Part shown: positions 34,769 to 42,726 of the stretch, in pieces
Numbering within the stretch: the stretch's first letter is position 1
How the letters are laid out: every line of letters begins with the position of its first letter
Assembly (NCBI RefSeq): GCF_019219075.1
Contig: NZ_JAHUWJ010000012.1
Coordinates: forward strand, 1-64,000
From: Chitinophaga sp. sic0106
GTDB lineage: Bacteria > Bacteroidota > Bacteroidia > Chitinophagales > Chitinophagaceae
Length of the DNA stretch: 64,000 nt
Direction: 5' to 3'
The notes under the pieces: model-generated
Seen by the model: only the letters and a program-made list of their open reading frames with translations
The model's database searches: none
What the model was told of the DNA's origin: nothing
Translations under genes and position numbers: made by a program

Positions 34769-34838
34769 TATCGGATTAGAAAAGGGCCTGCGGCCCTTTT
34801 CTAATCCGATAAAGTCCCCCGCTTGCAGCGGGGACTTT
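34769..34838. repeat. Double intergenic hairpin with TGC and TTGCA loops
   Basis: First hairpin: perfect 20-bp stem (34769-34788 with 34792-34811) and a TGC loop whose base reads ggcctgcggcc. Second: 11-bp stem with one bulged C (34811-34838) and a TTGCA loop. They lie between metZ and the membrane-protein gene and may terminate metZ, though no T run follows on the minus strand. Confidence 0.85.
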
Positions 34839-34847
34839 CGGAAAAAA

Positions 34848-36032
34848 TTACTTGCTTTGATCAAGTGCCTGTTCAATATCTGCGAGAATATCTTTCACGT
34901 TTTCCAGTCCCACCGAAATTCGTATAAGCCCTGGCGTTATACCCACATTAGCCCGTTCTGCATCCGTTAACTTAGCATGTGTGGTGCTGGCCGGATGAGA
35001 GGCAATACTGCGGGAGTCGCCCAGGTTAGCGGTGAGAGACAGGAGTTTCAGTGCATTCAGGAATTTCACGCCGCTGGCAATGCCGCCTTTCAGCTCGAAG
35101 CATACGATACCGCCGCCGCCGGACATCTGCTTTTTTGCAATTTCATATTGCGGATGGCTTGGCAGCATCGGGTAACGTACCATGGACAGGTGCGGGTTAC
35201 CTTCCAGTGCCTGCGCAAGTGTCAGTGCACTTTGGGAGTGGCGCTCCATGCGTACGAACAGTGTTTCCATGCTCTTGCTGAGTACCCATGCATTGAACGG
35301 GGACATGGCAGGGCCGGAGCTTCTGCAGAAGATATAGATTTCCCTGATCAGGTCTTTTCTGCCTACTACCGCTCCGCCGAGTACGCGGCCCTGGCCGTCG
35401 ATCCATTTGGTGGCGGAATGGGTAACCAGGTGTGCCCCCAGTTCCAGCGGGCGTTGCAGCACCGGTGTAGCAAAGCAGTTATCTACGTTGAGAATGATGT
35501 TATGTTTATTGGCGATGCCGGCCAGCAGTTCCAGGTCAATAATTTCAAGTCCCGGGTTGGAAGGCGTTTCCACAAAGATCATCTTCGTATTGGGCTTAAT
35601 CATCGCTTCAATACTGGCAGGATCATTCATGTCGAAGTACGAATACTCGATACCCCATTTTGGCAGGAACTTGGTTACCACGGTGTGTGTGGAACCGAAG
35701 ATAGAGCGGGCAGACAACAGGTGGTCGCCGGTTTTGAGTAATGCCATAAAACTGGCAAACACGGCACTCATACCGGAAGCAGTAGCATAACCCGCTTCCG
35801 CTCCTTCCAGGGATACCATTTTGCTTACAAACTCGTCCACATTTGGATTGGAGAAACGGCTGTATATATTGAAGTCCGTTTCATCTGCAAAGGTGGCTCT
35901 CATTTCCTCCGCATTATCATAGCAAAAGCTGGAGGTAAGAAACAGGGGCGTTGAGTGCTCCATCTCGTCGGTTCTGGCCGTCTGAATCCTTACCGCATTG
36001 GTTTCCGGTTGGTATTGATTTTCTTTCTGCAT
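34848..36032 (-). CDS. metZ: O-acyl-homoserine sulfhydrylase, PLP-dependent
   Basis: 394 residues of the cystathionine gamma-synthase/MetZ fold. The PLP lysine is Lys209 in HSATKWIDGQGR; the phosphate-binding region TASGMSAVFA, DNCFATPVLQRP and the C-terminal LRISVGLE-like segment (GLIRISVGLENVKDIL) are typical. The enzyme joins sulfide (or cysteine) to acylated homoserine in methionine synthesis. The metX gene, which makes O-acetylhomoserine, lies divergently upstream, so a sulfhydrylase role is likely; cystathionine synthase activity cannot be excluded. It is 18 nt downstream of osmC, so the two share a transcript. Confidence 0.88.
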   Translation of the reverse strand: MQKENQYQPETNAVRIQTARTDEMEHSTPLFLTSSFCYDNAEEMRATFADETDFNIYSRFSNPNVDEFVSKMVSLEGAEAGYATASGMSAVFASFMALLKTGDHLLSARSIFGSTHTVVTKFLPKWGIEYSYFDMNDPASIEAMIKPNTKMIFVETPSNPGLEIIDLELLAGIANKHNIILNVDNCFATPVLQRPLELGAHLVTHSATKWIDGQGRVLGGAVVGRKDLIREIYIFCRSSGPAMSPFNAWVLSKSMETLFVRMERHSQSALTLAQALEGNPHLSMVRYPMLPSHPQYEIAKKQMSGGGGIVCFELKGGIASGVKFLNALKLLSLTANLGDSRSIASHPASTTHAKLTDAERANVGITPGLIRISVGLENVKDILADIEQALDQSK

Positions 36033-36050
36033 TCTCTCTAAGTTCTATGG

Positions 36051-36470
36051 TTAGGCATTCAGTTTCACTTCCCAGGTAAGCCTGGTACCGCCTTTACGAA
36101 GGGTTTCCGCTACAGAGCAATATTTGTTCATGGAGAGTTCAACGGCGCGGGCAGCTTTATCTGCATCGATGTTGCCGGACAGGTGGAATACAAGATGTGC
36201 ATTTTCCCAGAGAGAAGGCTCTTTACCTTTTTCCCTGTCAGCTTCGACCTCAATACGAAAATCGGTTACTTCCTGGCGTTGCTTTTTGAGGATCATCACG
36301 ATGTCGATGGCAGAGCAGCCGCCAAGGCCCATAATAATCATCTGCATCGGGCGTACGCCATTGTTTTTTCCACCGTTTTCAACAGAAGAATCCATCAGCA
36401 CCTTGTGGCCGTTCTCATCTACTGCTTCCATATTGAATCCGTCGTCTATTCTTTGTAATGCTATCTTCAT
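36051..36470 (-). CDS. OsmC family protein
   Basis: 139 residues. The two family cysteines are present: GLGGCSAIDI (about Cys52) and KYCSVAETLR (about Cys117), the pair that acts as peroxidatic and resolving thiols in OsmC/Ohr proteins. The ending LTWEVKLNA is also typical. Members reduce organic peroxides or act as redox-active small-molecule-binding proteins. Its place ahead of metZ and opposite metX suggests a link to sulfur metabolism; homologues often sit with sulfur genes, but that is context only. Confidence 0.85.
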   Translation of the reverse strand: MKIALQRIDDGFNMEAVDENGHKVLMDSSVENGGKNNGVRPMQMIIMGLGGCSAIDIVMILKKQRQEVTDFRIEVEADREKGKEPSLWENAHLVFHLSGNIDADKAARAVELSMNKYCSVAETLRKGGTRLTWEVKLNA

Positions 36471-36488
36471 AACTTATAATTTCTTCTG

Positions 36489-36519
36489 TAAAGATAACTA
36501 TTCAACCTCATCTTGCAAA
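36489..36519 (-). promoter_or_regulatory. osmC-metZ promoter
   Basis: On the minus strand TTTG (36519-36516) and TATCTTTA (36496-36489) with a 19-bp spacer; the last base of the -7 element deviates. 18 nt before the osmC ATG. Confidence 0.65.
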
Positions 36520-36584
36520 GCATGCTGTAACGCAGGCTGGCAGGGCTTTCCGAATTTTGTTTGCATTTTAAGTGTTTGAAACCT

Positions 36585-36592
36585 TAGTTTTG
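36585..36592 (+). promoter_or_regulatory. metX promoter (-7 element TAGTTTTG)
   Basis: Exact TAnnTTTG match with TTG at 36561-36563 upstream (21 bp). The start codon at 36609 is only 16 nt away, which leaves no room for a riboswitch. Confidence 0.6.
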
Positions 36593-36608
36593 CGAAAATT
36601 TTAAATCA

Positions 36609-37622
36609 TTGTCGGCAAAGGTATTTCATAGCAAGGCTGAATTCAGACTGGAGTCCGGGGGATCATTACCCGAATTACAAATCGCTTATCACACCTATGG
36701 CAACATGCTGCCTGACGGCAGTAATGTGGTTTGGGTATGTCATGCCCTGACTGCCAACAGTGATGTAACCGACTGGTGGACCGGCCTCGTAGGCGACGGC
36801 AAGGTGATTGATCCCAGCCGCCACTTCATTGTATGTGCCAATATCCTTGGCTCCTGCTATGGCACCTCCGGCCCTGCTACGACTAACCCGGTAACGGGCA
36901 AGCCCTGGTACCGCAGCTTTCCTGCCATCACCATCCGGGATATCGTGAACGCACATATCCTGCTGCGCCGGCACCTTAACATACCAGCCATCGCATTGCT
37001 GGTAGGCGGCTCCATGGGTGGCTACCAGGCCATGGAATGGGCGCTGATGGAGCCTGACAGGATCAAACGACTATTCCTCCTTTGCACCGGGGCAGCCGAA
37101 AGCGCCTGGGGCATTGCTATACACACAGCACAACGCCTTGCCATAGAGGCGGATCATACCTGGGAACAGGATACGCCGCATGCCGGCCATAAAGGCCTCA
37201 AGGCTGCCAGGGCCATTGGTATGCTCACCTATCGCAATTACCAAACCTTTGTGCGTACCCAATCGGACCCCGATAAAGAAAAAACGGATCATTTCAGGGC
37301 ATCTTCCTATATCACTTATCAGGGAGATAAACTGGTGAAGCGTTTCAACGCGCAAACGTACTGGCTCCTGTCAAAAGCAATGGACAGTCACAACATTGCA
37401 AGGGGCCGCCACGAAGACGTGACCACTTCCCTCTCCCATATCAAACAACCAGTGCTGCTGATCGGTATTACCTCCGATATATTATGCCCTCCGGAAGAAC
37501 AAGAACTGCTGGCTCAACATCTCCCTAATGCAACTTATCATGAAATAGACTCCTCCTATGGTCATGATGGCTTCCTGATCGAGTTTGAAAAGATCGGAAA
37601 CATACTACAGGACTGGATCTAG
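36609..37622 (+). CDS. metX: Homoserine O-acetyltransferase
   Basis: 337 residues from TTG 36609 (no ATG nearby in frame). Alpha/beta-hydrolase fold with nucleophile Ser135 in GGSMGGYQAMEWA, Asp290 in TSDILCP and His319 in GHDGFLIEF; ILGSCYGTSGPAT is a MetX hallmark. It transfers acetyl from acetyl-CoA to homoserine, the activation step of methionine synthesis, and its product is the substrate of the sulfhydrylase encoded divergently. MetX-like enzymes can use succinyl-CoA; which one applies here was not resolved. Confidence 0.93.
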   Translation: MSAKVFHSKAEFRLESGGSLPELQIAYHTYGNMLPDGSNVVWVCHALTANSDVTDWWTGLVGDGKVIDPSRHFIVCANILGSCYGTSGPATTNPVTGKPWYRSFPAITIRDIVNAHILLRRHLNIPAIALLVGGSMGGYQAMEWALMEPDRIKRLFLLCTGAAESAWGIAIHTAQRLAIEADHTWEQDTPHAGHKGLKAARAIGMLTYRNYQTFVRTQSDPDKEKTDHFRASSYITYQGDKLVKRFNAQTYWLLSKAMDSHNIARGRHEDVTTSLSHIKQPVLLIGITSDILCPPEEQELLAQHLPNATYHEIDSSYGHDGFLIEFEKIGNILQDWI

Positions 37623-37712
37623 GTTATATTTTGCAGTGGTGAAGTTTGTATTAGGATTTTTTACTTATATTTATTAAGTATCAACTGAAATCAAACAAAA
37701 CCTCCACTGTTT

Positions 37713-40598
37713 ATGAAGCGCAATTATCTCAGATTTATCTGGGGAATTCTGTACTTGCTCTTTTTGCTCCCAAGTATGTTATTCGCCCAAGGACAATCCA
37801 CCCTGTCTGGTACTGTGAAAGACAAAACCAGTGGTAATCCCATGGCAGGTGTTAGCGTGGCCATTAAAGGCACCAATGCAGGCACCGTTAGTTCCAATAC
37901 CGGTGGATTTACCATTAAAACGTCCCGATCTTTTCCGTTAACCCTTGTGTTTTCTTACGTAGGTTTTAAAACAGAAGAAGTAACCGTGAATGATGCTAAT
38001 GCCAACATCCCGGTAGAGATGAATTCCACCGAAATCCTCGGCCTGGAAGTGGTGGTAGCAGCCAGCCGTGTGCAGGAAAGCATCCTGAAATCACCGGTGT
38101 CAATCGAAAAGCTGGACTCCCGCGCCATCAAGGCCAGTCCTGCCCCAACCTTCTACGATGCCCTCGCCAACCTCAAAGGCGTGGAAATGAGCACCCAGTC
38201 CCTGACCTTCAAATCTGTTAACACCCGCGGCTTTAATGCCAACGGTAACACCCGCGTGCTGCAGTTGACAGATGGTATGGATAACCAGGCGCCCGGCCTC
38301 AACTTTTCCGTAGGTAACATCGTCGGTATTTCCGAGCTGGACATGGACAACGTAGAGTTGATCCCCGGCGCGGCCTCCGCATTGTATGGTCCTAATGCAC
38401 TGAATGGTATCGTACTGCTCAACAGTAAAAATCCGTTCCAGTACCAGGGCCTCAGCGCTAACGTGAAAACCGGTATCCTCAACGAAAGCGGCCGTACCTC
38501 CGGTACCACCGGCTATTACGATATCGCGGTACGTTACGCCAAAGCATTCAACAACAAATTTGCATTCAAATTAAACTTCGGCTATATCAAGGCGGACGAC
38601 TGGCAGGCACACGACACCAGGGATCAGAGCCTGTTAAACGGCCATACCCTCGCCGATGGTACCCGCGCCAACAACGAAGCCTATAATGGCGTGAACACCT
38701 ACGGTGATGAAATCAATCAGAATATGACTGCCGCTCTCACCCAGCAGGCCAATACGCCAGGCAGCGCGTTAAACCAAACACTGGCCGCTGTTGCAGCGCA
38801 GTTGGGCAATACCGTTACACCGGCACAGATCCTCGCATCTGCCCTGCCAGGCGCTGCTAACGCCTACGTTAGCCGTACCGGTTATGCCGAAAAAGATGTG
38901 GCAGACTACAACACCAAAAACCTGAAGTTTAACGCAGCCCTCCACTATAAAATCCGTGAAAACCTGGAAGCCCTGATCCAGGGTAGCTATGGTACCGGTA
39001 CCACCGTGTACACCGGGGCCGACCGCTACTCTATCAAGAACTTCCGCATGGGTCAGTATAAAGCGGAATTACGCGGCGATAACTTCTATGTAAGATTTTA
39101 TACTACCCAGGAAAGATCCGGCGACAGCTATGCCGTAGGTACACTGGCCTCCGGTATTAACGAAGCCTGGAAAACCAGCCGCGACTGGTTTACCCAATAC
39201 TTTGGTACATATGCCACACAATCTGTTACCGCATTCGCACAGGCATATGGCAGGGCGCTCCAAACCGGCTCCACTCCTGCGCAGGCACTTGTTATTGGAC
39301 AGGACGCAGTAAATGGGGCGAGAGGCACGTTTAACAGCAATTCCAGGAACGTAGCGGACAATGGCCGCTTCCTCCCAGGATCAGCAGAATTCAACGCTGC
39401 TGCGGATAAAGTAAAAAGCAAACCAATCCCCGGAGATGCTACCGGCGTAGGTGCTAAGTTCCTCGATAAAACAAACCTCTACCAGGCCGAATTCATGTAC
39501 AACTTCAAAGACCTGGTGAAATTTGCAGAAATACTGATCGGTGGTAACTACCGCATTTATACGCTCAACTCTGAAAAAACACTCTTCGCAGTGAAAGACA
39601 ACGGCGACGAGTTTAACATCAACGAATACGGTGGCTATGTGCAGGTAATGAAAAGCCTGCTGGACGAGCATATCAAACTGACTGGTTCCCTTCGTTATGA
39701 TAAAAACGAGAACTTTAAAGGCCAGTTCAGCCCACGCTTGTCAGCAGTATATACTTTCCTGCAAAACCACAATATCAGGGCTTCCTACCAAACAGGTTTC
39801 CGTATTCCAACCAACCAGGATCAATACATCGACCTGCAAACACCACAGGCGCACCTCATTGGCGGATTACCGTTCCTGCGTGACCGTTATGGACTGAATA
39901 CCGGTCCCGTATACACGCTGGAATCCGTACAGGCAGGTAAACCTACTCAATACGTATTCCGTGATTTCGAGCCTGAAAAAATCCGTGCATTCGAAATTGG
40001 TTACAAAGGCCTCGTAGCACAAAAACTGCTGATCGACGCCTACATTTATACCAATAATTTCAAAAACTTCAACGGCCCTCAAATCCTGGTACAGCCAACC
40101 TCTGCTACCACGCAGAATATCTTCTCCGTACCGGTGAGCCTTGATAAAGATATCAGATCATGGGGCTGGGCACTGGGCCTGGATTACTCCCTGCCTGCCA
40201 GCTTCACCGTTGGTGGTAACATCAGCTATAACGAACTGCTGGACGCGGATAAACTGGGCAGCTTCCTGCCGATGTATAACACACCAAAAGTCCGTTACAA
40301 TCTGAATTTTGGTAACAGAAACATCGCTAAAAGCTACATAGGCTTCAACGTTACCTGGAGATGGCAGGATGAATTTGTCTGGCAGTCTACCTTCGCCAGC
40401 AATGCCATCAACGTGGCCAACCAGGGCGTGATTCCTGCCTATGGCACCATGGATGCTCAGGTAACTAAGCTGTTCCCTAAAGCTAAAACAACCATTAAGC
40501 TGGGCGGCGCCAACATCCTGAATAAAAAGTATATCCAGTCATGGGGTAACCCAACTGTTGGTTCACAATGGTATGTTTCACTGGGTTATAACCTGTAA
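37713..40598 (+). CDS. TonB-dependent outer-membrane receptor
   Basis: 961 residues. Signal peptide (cleavage after LFAQ), a carboxypeptidase-like regulatory module (about 30-110, LSGTVKDKTSGNPMAGVSVAIKG), the plug domain (about 115-235, SPVSIEKLDSRAIKASP and ALYGPNALNGIVLL) and a 22-strand-type barrel ending in an aromatic-rich strand (WYVSLGYNL). It imports a scarce large nutrient across the outer membrane with TonB energy. There is no SusD-like partner next to it, so it is not a typical glycan SusCD pair; ligand unknown. Single-gene unit ended by a very strong terminator. Confidence 0.92.
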   Translation: MKRNYLRFIWGILYLLFLLPSMLFAQGQSTLSGTVKDKTSGNPMAGVSVAIKGTNAGTVSSNTGGFTIKTSRSFPLTLVFSYVGFKTEEVTVNDANANIPVEMNSTEILGLEVVVAASRVQESILKSPVSIEKLDSRAIKASPAPTFYDALANLKGVEMSTQSLTFKSVNTRGFNANGNTRVLQLTDGMDNQAPGLNFSVGNIVGISELDMDNVELIPGAASALYGPNALNGIVLLNSKNPFQYQGLSANVKTGILNESGRTSGTTGYYDIAVRYAKAFNNKFAFKLNFGYIKADDWQAHDTRDQSLLNGHTLADGTRANNEAYNGVNTYGDEINQNMTAALTQQANTPGSALNQTLAAVAAQLGNTVTPAQILASALPGAANAYVSRTGYAEKDVADYNTKNLKFNAALHYKIRENLEALIQGSYGTGTTVYTGADRYSIKNFRMGQYKAELRGDNFYVRFYTTQERSGDSYAVGTLASGINEAWKTSRDWFTQYFGTYATQSVTAFAQAYGRALQTGSTPAQALVIGQDAVNGARGTFNSNSRNVADNGRFLPGSAEFNAAADKVKSKPIPGDATGVGAKFLDKTNLYQAEFMYNFKDLVKFAEILIGGNYRIYTLNSEKTLFAVKDNGDEFNINEYGGYVQVMKSLLDEHIKLTGSLRYDKNENFKGQFSPRLSAVYTFLQNHNIRASYQTGFRIPTNQDQYIDLQTPQAHLIGGLPFLRDRYGLNTGPVYTLESVQAGKPTQYVFRDFEPEKIRAFEIGYKGLVAQKLLIDAYIYTNNFKNFNGPQILVQPTSATTQNIFSVPVSLDKDIRSWGWALGLDYSLPASFTVGGNISYNELLDADKLGSFLPMYNTPKVRYNLNFGNRNIAKSYIGFNVTWRWQDEFVWQSTFASNAINVANQGVIPAYGTMDAQVTKLFPKAKTTIKLGGANILNKKYIQSWGNPTVGSQWYVSLGYNL

Positions 40599-40620
40599 GG
40601 GTTTTAATAAAGACTGTTTC

Positions 40621-40669
40621 CATAAAAAACACAGGAGGCGCCGGTTGGCGCCTCCTGTGTTTTTTTATG
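40621..40669. terminator. Strong terminator after the TonB receptor gene
   Basis: Inverted repeat of about 22 bp (40621-40642 with 40647-40669, 4-nt loop) with an A run before and a T run after. It can act in both directions and may also end the retron transcript. Confidence 0.9.
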
Positions 40670-40810
40670 GAGCGGCGCAATTCCTGCGCCTAGATATTTC
40701 GTAACTGTTAGCAATGAATTTTTAACGAGGAGACACAATGCTTTCGCCTACAAAGTTCGTAGCAATTGAGCAATAGGCATGTAGCGAGGAGGCGCAAGCA
40801 TTACGCCTCT
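40669..40810. repeat. Degenerate 58-bp tandem repeat next to the retron
   Basis: Three boxes of the type gaggaggcgcaa(n)ttacgcct start near 40669, 40726 and 40784, about 57-58 bp apart. The sequences between also align (ttcgta, gcaat, then gcgaggag). Each box is a small palindrome (ggcgcaattcctgcgcc is the clearest). The array fills the gap between the TonB terminator and the end of the reverse transcriptase gene. Confidence 0.65.
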
Positions 40811-40827
40811 ACCGGAATCATGGATTG

Positions 40828-42354
40828 TTACACCACTTTCCACCACGGGTCATCCCCATCTTTCTTAGGAGGCGCCTCCGCTGGTTTCGCAGCGGGTGGC
40901 GGTGTTGCCGGCTGTTCAGCAGGCTGCTCATTTTTCCATATGGCCTGTGCTTCGGCTTTTATATCAGCGCGACTCAAAATCGCCGCCAGTTTGGTTTTAA
41001 GCGCACGGCCCTGCTCCGGTTTTACCATCATTACAAAGTTGGCATAGCCTTCCATGCTGGCGATGATGTTGCCTTTGCCCCAGGATTTACCAGCCAGGCC
41101 GGTTAATTCCACCTGATGTAACAGTGCCCTGAACTTACGGAGCGTGGTACGATCAATGCTTAGCTTTTGGTTTACGACAATACCGGTTACTTCGTGGCGA
41201 TCCCCTTTGCGCATCACTTTGAGCTTATCCGGATGCAATACAAATCCCTCTTCGGCCACTACTTTTTTCACTGCCCATAAGAGCTGTCCGGCTTTGGCAG
41301 CAGGATCTCCCTTGGCGGAAAAAGTCATATCGTCGGCATAGCGCGTGTAGGCGTAACCGTATTTAGCGGATAATCCTTCGAAACGCCGGTCCATTTTAAA
41401 ACAGATCAGGTTGGTGATAGCGGGGCTGGTAGGTGCGCCCTGCGGCAGCACCCTGGCGGTTTTGGCTACAAAATATTTGCGGCCGTCCAGCACCACTTCA
41501 TCTACTTCCGGTTCGGTGCAGATGAGTCCGAGAATCGTAGCCACCTGTTCACTATAGCCTAACTTGCAAAACAATCCCTTTACGCGATTGTAGGCAATAG
41601 AGGGGAAAAAGTCTTTCAGATCAATATTGACCACAATATCCTTACCTACGTGCGGGATAGCATTGGTAACAATAGACTTGCCGGGCACAAAACCGTTAGC
41701 AGCGCTACTGTTGGCCACTTTGTACAGAACATGTTCCAGTATCCAGTGCTGGGCAGCTTTCAGCTGTGGCATTGGTGCGGAAATAATACGGGTACCACCT
41801 GATTTTTTGGGAATGGCAAAGCGCTGGTAATGCGTAGCGTGTGCCACACTGCGGTTAAAGGCGAGGAAACGCAGTTTGCCCAAAGGCAGCTGCATAGCGG
41901 TGGCCAGGTCGGTAGCGTTATGCCATACCGGCAAATTATATTTTTGAAGCTGCGCTGTATCGGACTGGTTTTTATTCAATCCCGCAGATACATTTTCACC
42001 GAGGTAAATAATGTCCTGCTGCTTTTTTTCTGCCCAGGCAGCAGCACATTCGATACGTTGCTGCTCCTTGCGCTTTTTCGTTTCCGCACGCCTGGCTTTC
42101 GCCTGTGCCATGCGCTGCTTGCGCATTTCCACGAGCAGGCGCTTCTTATCACGATATTTTGAGCGCTCTGATAACAGCTGGTTCAGCTGGCGGTTCAGCT
42201 CCCCCTCCTGCTTAATCAGCGCTTCAGGAATGGAGGGCCTGTCGGTATTCCTTGACCAGAAACCAAGGCGTACCATCTCTTCCAGGATGTATTCTTCTTT
42301 GGATGTTTCGCGAATTCTATCGTACAGCTGTTGACGGGTTAAACCTTCCGGCAT
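40828..42354 (-). CDS. Retron reverse transcriptase
   Basis: 508 residues from ATG 42354 (MPEGLTRQQLYD); a TTG two codons earlier is less likely. The RT core spans about residues 150-450. Retron hallmarks are all visible: the NAxxH motif in VTNAIPHVGK, the polymerase motif with YADD (339-342) in YTRYADDMTFS, LPQGAPTSPAITN, and VTG in HEVTGIVVNQK, the region that recognises the msr RNA. The first 150 residues are an unusual charged, probably coiled-coil extension (KARRAETKKRKEQQR); the last 40 are Pro/Ala-rich. It reverse-transcribes the msd part of the RNA encoded 61 nt upstream into branched DNA. Last gene of the locus. Confidence 0.95.
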   Translation of the reverse strand: MPEGLTRQQLYDRIRETSKEEYILEEMVRLGFWSRNTDRPSIPEALIKQEGELNRQLNQLLSERSKYRDKKRLLVEMRKQRMAQAKARRAETKKRKEQQRIECAAAWAEKKQQDIIYLGENVSAGLNKNQSDTAQLQKYNLPVWHNATDLATAMQLPLGKLRFLAFNRSVAHATHYQRFAIPKKSGGTRIISAPMPQLKAAQHWILEHVLYKVANSSAANGFVPGKSIVTNAIPHVGKDIVVNIDLKDFFPSIAYNRVKGLFCKLGYSEQVATILGLICTEPEVDEVVLDGRKYFVAKTARVLPQGAPTSPAITNLICFKMDRRFEGLSAKYGYAYTRYADDMTFSAKGDPAAKAGQLLWAVKKVVAEEGFVLHPDKLKVMRKGDRHEVTGIVVNQKLSIDRTTLRKFRALLHQVELTGLAGKSWGKGNIIASMEGYANFVMMVKPEQGRALKTKLAAILSRADIKAEAQAIWKNEQPAEQPATPPPAAKPAEAPPKKDGDDPWWKVV

Positions 42355-42415
42355 AGTCAATTCATTAAAGTACTATTAAAAATTTGCTGTATATAGCTGC
42401 CGGAGTGAGAGGGGT

Positions 42416-42666
42416 AAAGATTTTATAAAGAGGAAAGGGCGCTTCGTGCAAACCATTGACTAAATCAATCAACTCCAGGGAGGGGCCTACTATGTCGATA
42501 TTTAAGCCCCAGGGGCTCCTACCGTAAATATCGACATAGTAGGCCCCTCCCAAAGTAAAGATTGCATTTAGTGAAGCATGTATAGTCAGAATACCTGAAT
42601 GACGAAACATCATTCATCTCCATGAAGGAGCGCAAGTGCAATCAATTCCTCTTTATAAAGATCTTT
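42416..42666 (-). ncRNA. Retron msr-msd RNA
   Basis: Read on the minus strand. The a1 end (42666-42646) and a2 end (42435-42416) are complementary over 20 of 21 positions with one bulge. After a1 comes the msr: a 7-bp closing stem (tgcaatc 42637-42643 with gattgca 42560-42566) around two hairpins, CTCC-ttcat-GGAG (42630-42618) and GAATGA-tgtttcg-TCATTC (42615-42597). Then the msd: a perfect 27-bp stem (42551-42525 with 42504-42478) and a 20-nt loop that itself holds agcccc/ggggct. This is the canonical retron layout, placed directly upstream of the RT gene. The branching G should lie just after a1. The apparent 82-codon ORF here is a by-product of the hairpin. Confidence 0.93.
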
Positions 42667-42681
42667 ATTTCTATTGTGCCG

Positions 42682-42711
42682 GCAAGTTATATAATAATTT
42701 CTGATATCAAA
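42682..42711 (-). promoter_or_regulatory. Probable promoter of the retron RNA
   Basis: On the minus strand TTTG (42711-42708), 18 bp, TAACTTGC (42689-42682). The start would fall near 42675, about nine bases before a1. This allows the RNA and RT to be expressed separately from the two effector genes upstream. Confidence 0.6.
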
Positions 42712-42726
42712 AATTTTCTACAGAAA

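Noticed and set aside
34977-35741. 254-codon plus-strand ORF within metZ
   Set aside because: Antisense of a well-conserved PLP enzyme; no recognisable motifs.
36471-36608. SAM riboswitch before metX
   Set aside because: The predicted transcription start is about ten bases before the start codon, and no SAM-II-like pseudoknot was seen.
40828-42354. Group II intron or diversity-generating RT
   Set aside because: No intron RNA domains, maturase domain, template/variable repeat pair or Avd gene; NAxxH and VTG point to a retron.
42365-42613. 82-codon ORF upstream of the RT gene
   Set aside because: It runs through the msd stem and both a2 and stem sequences; the RNA structure explains the conservation better.
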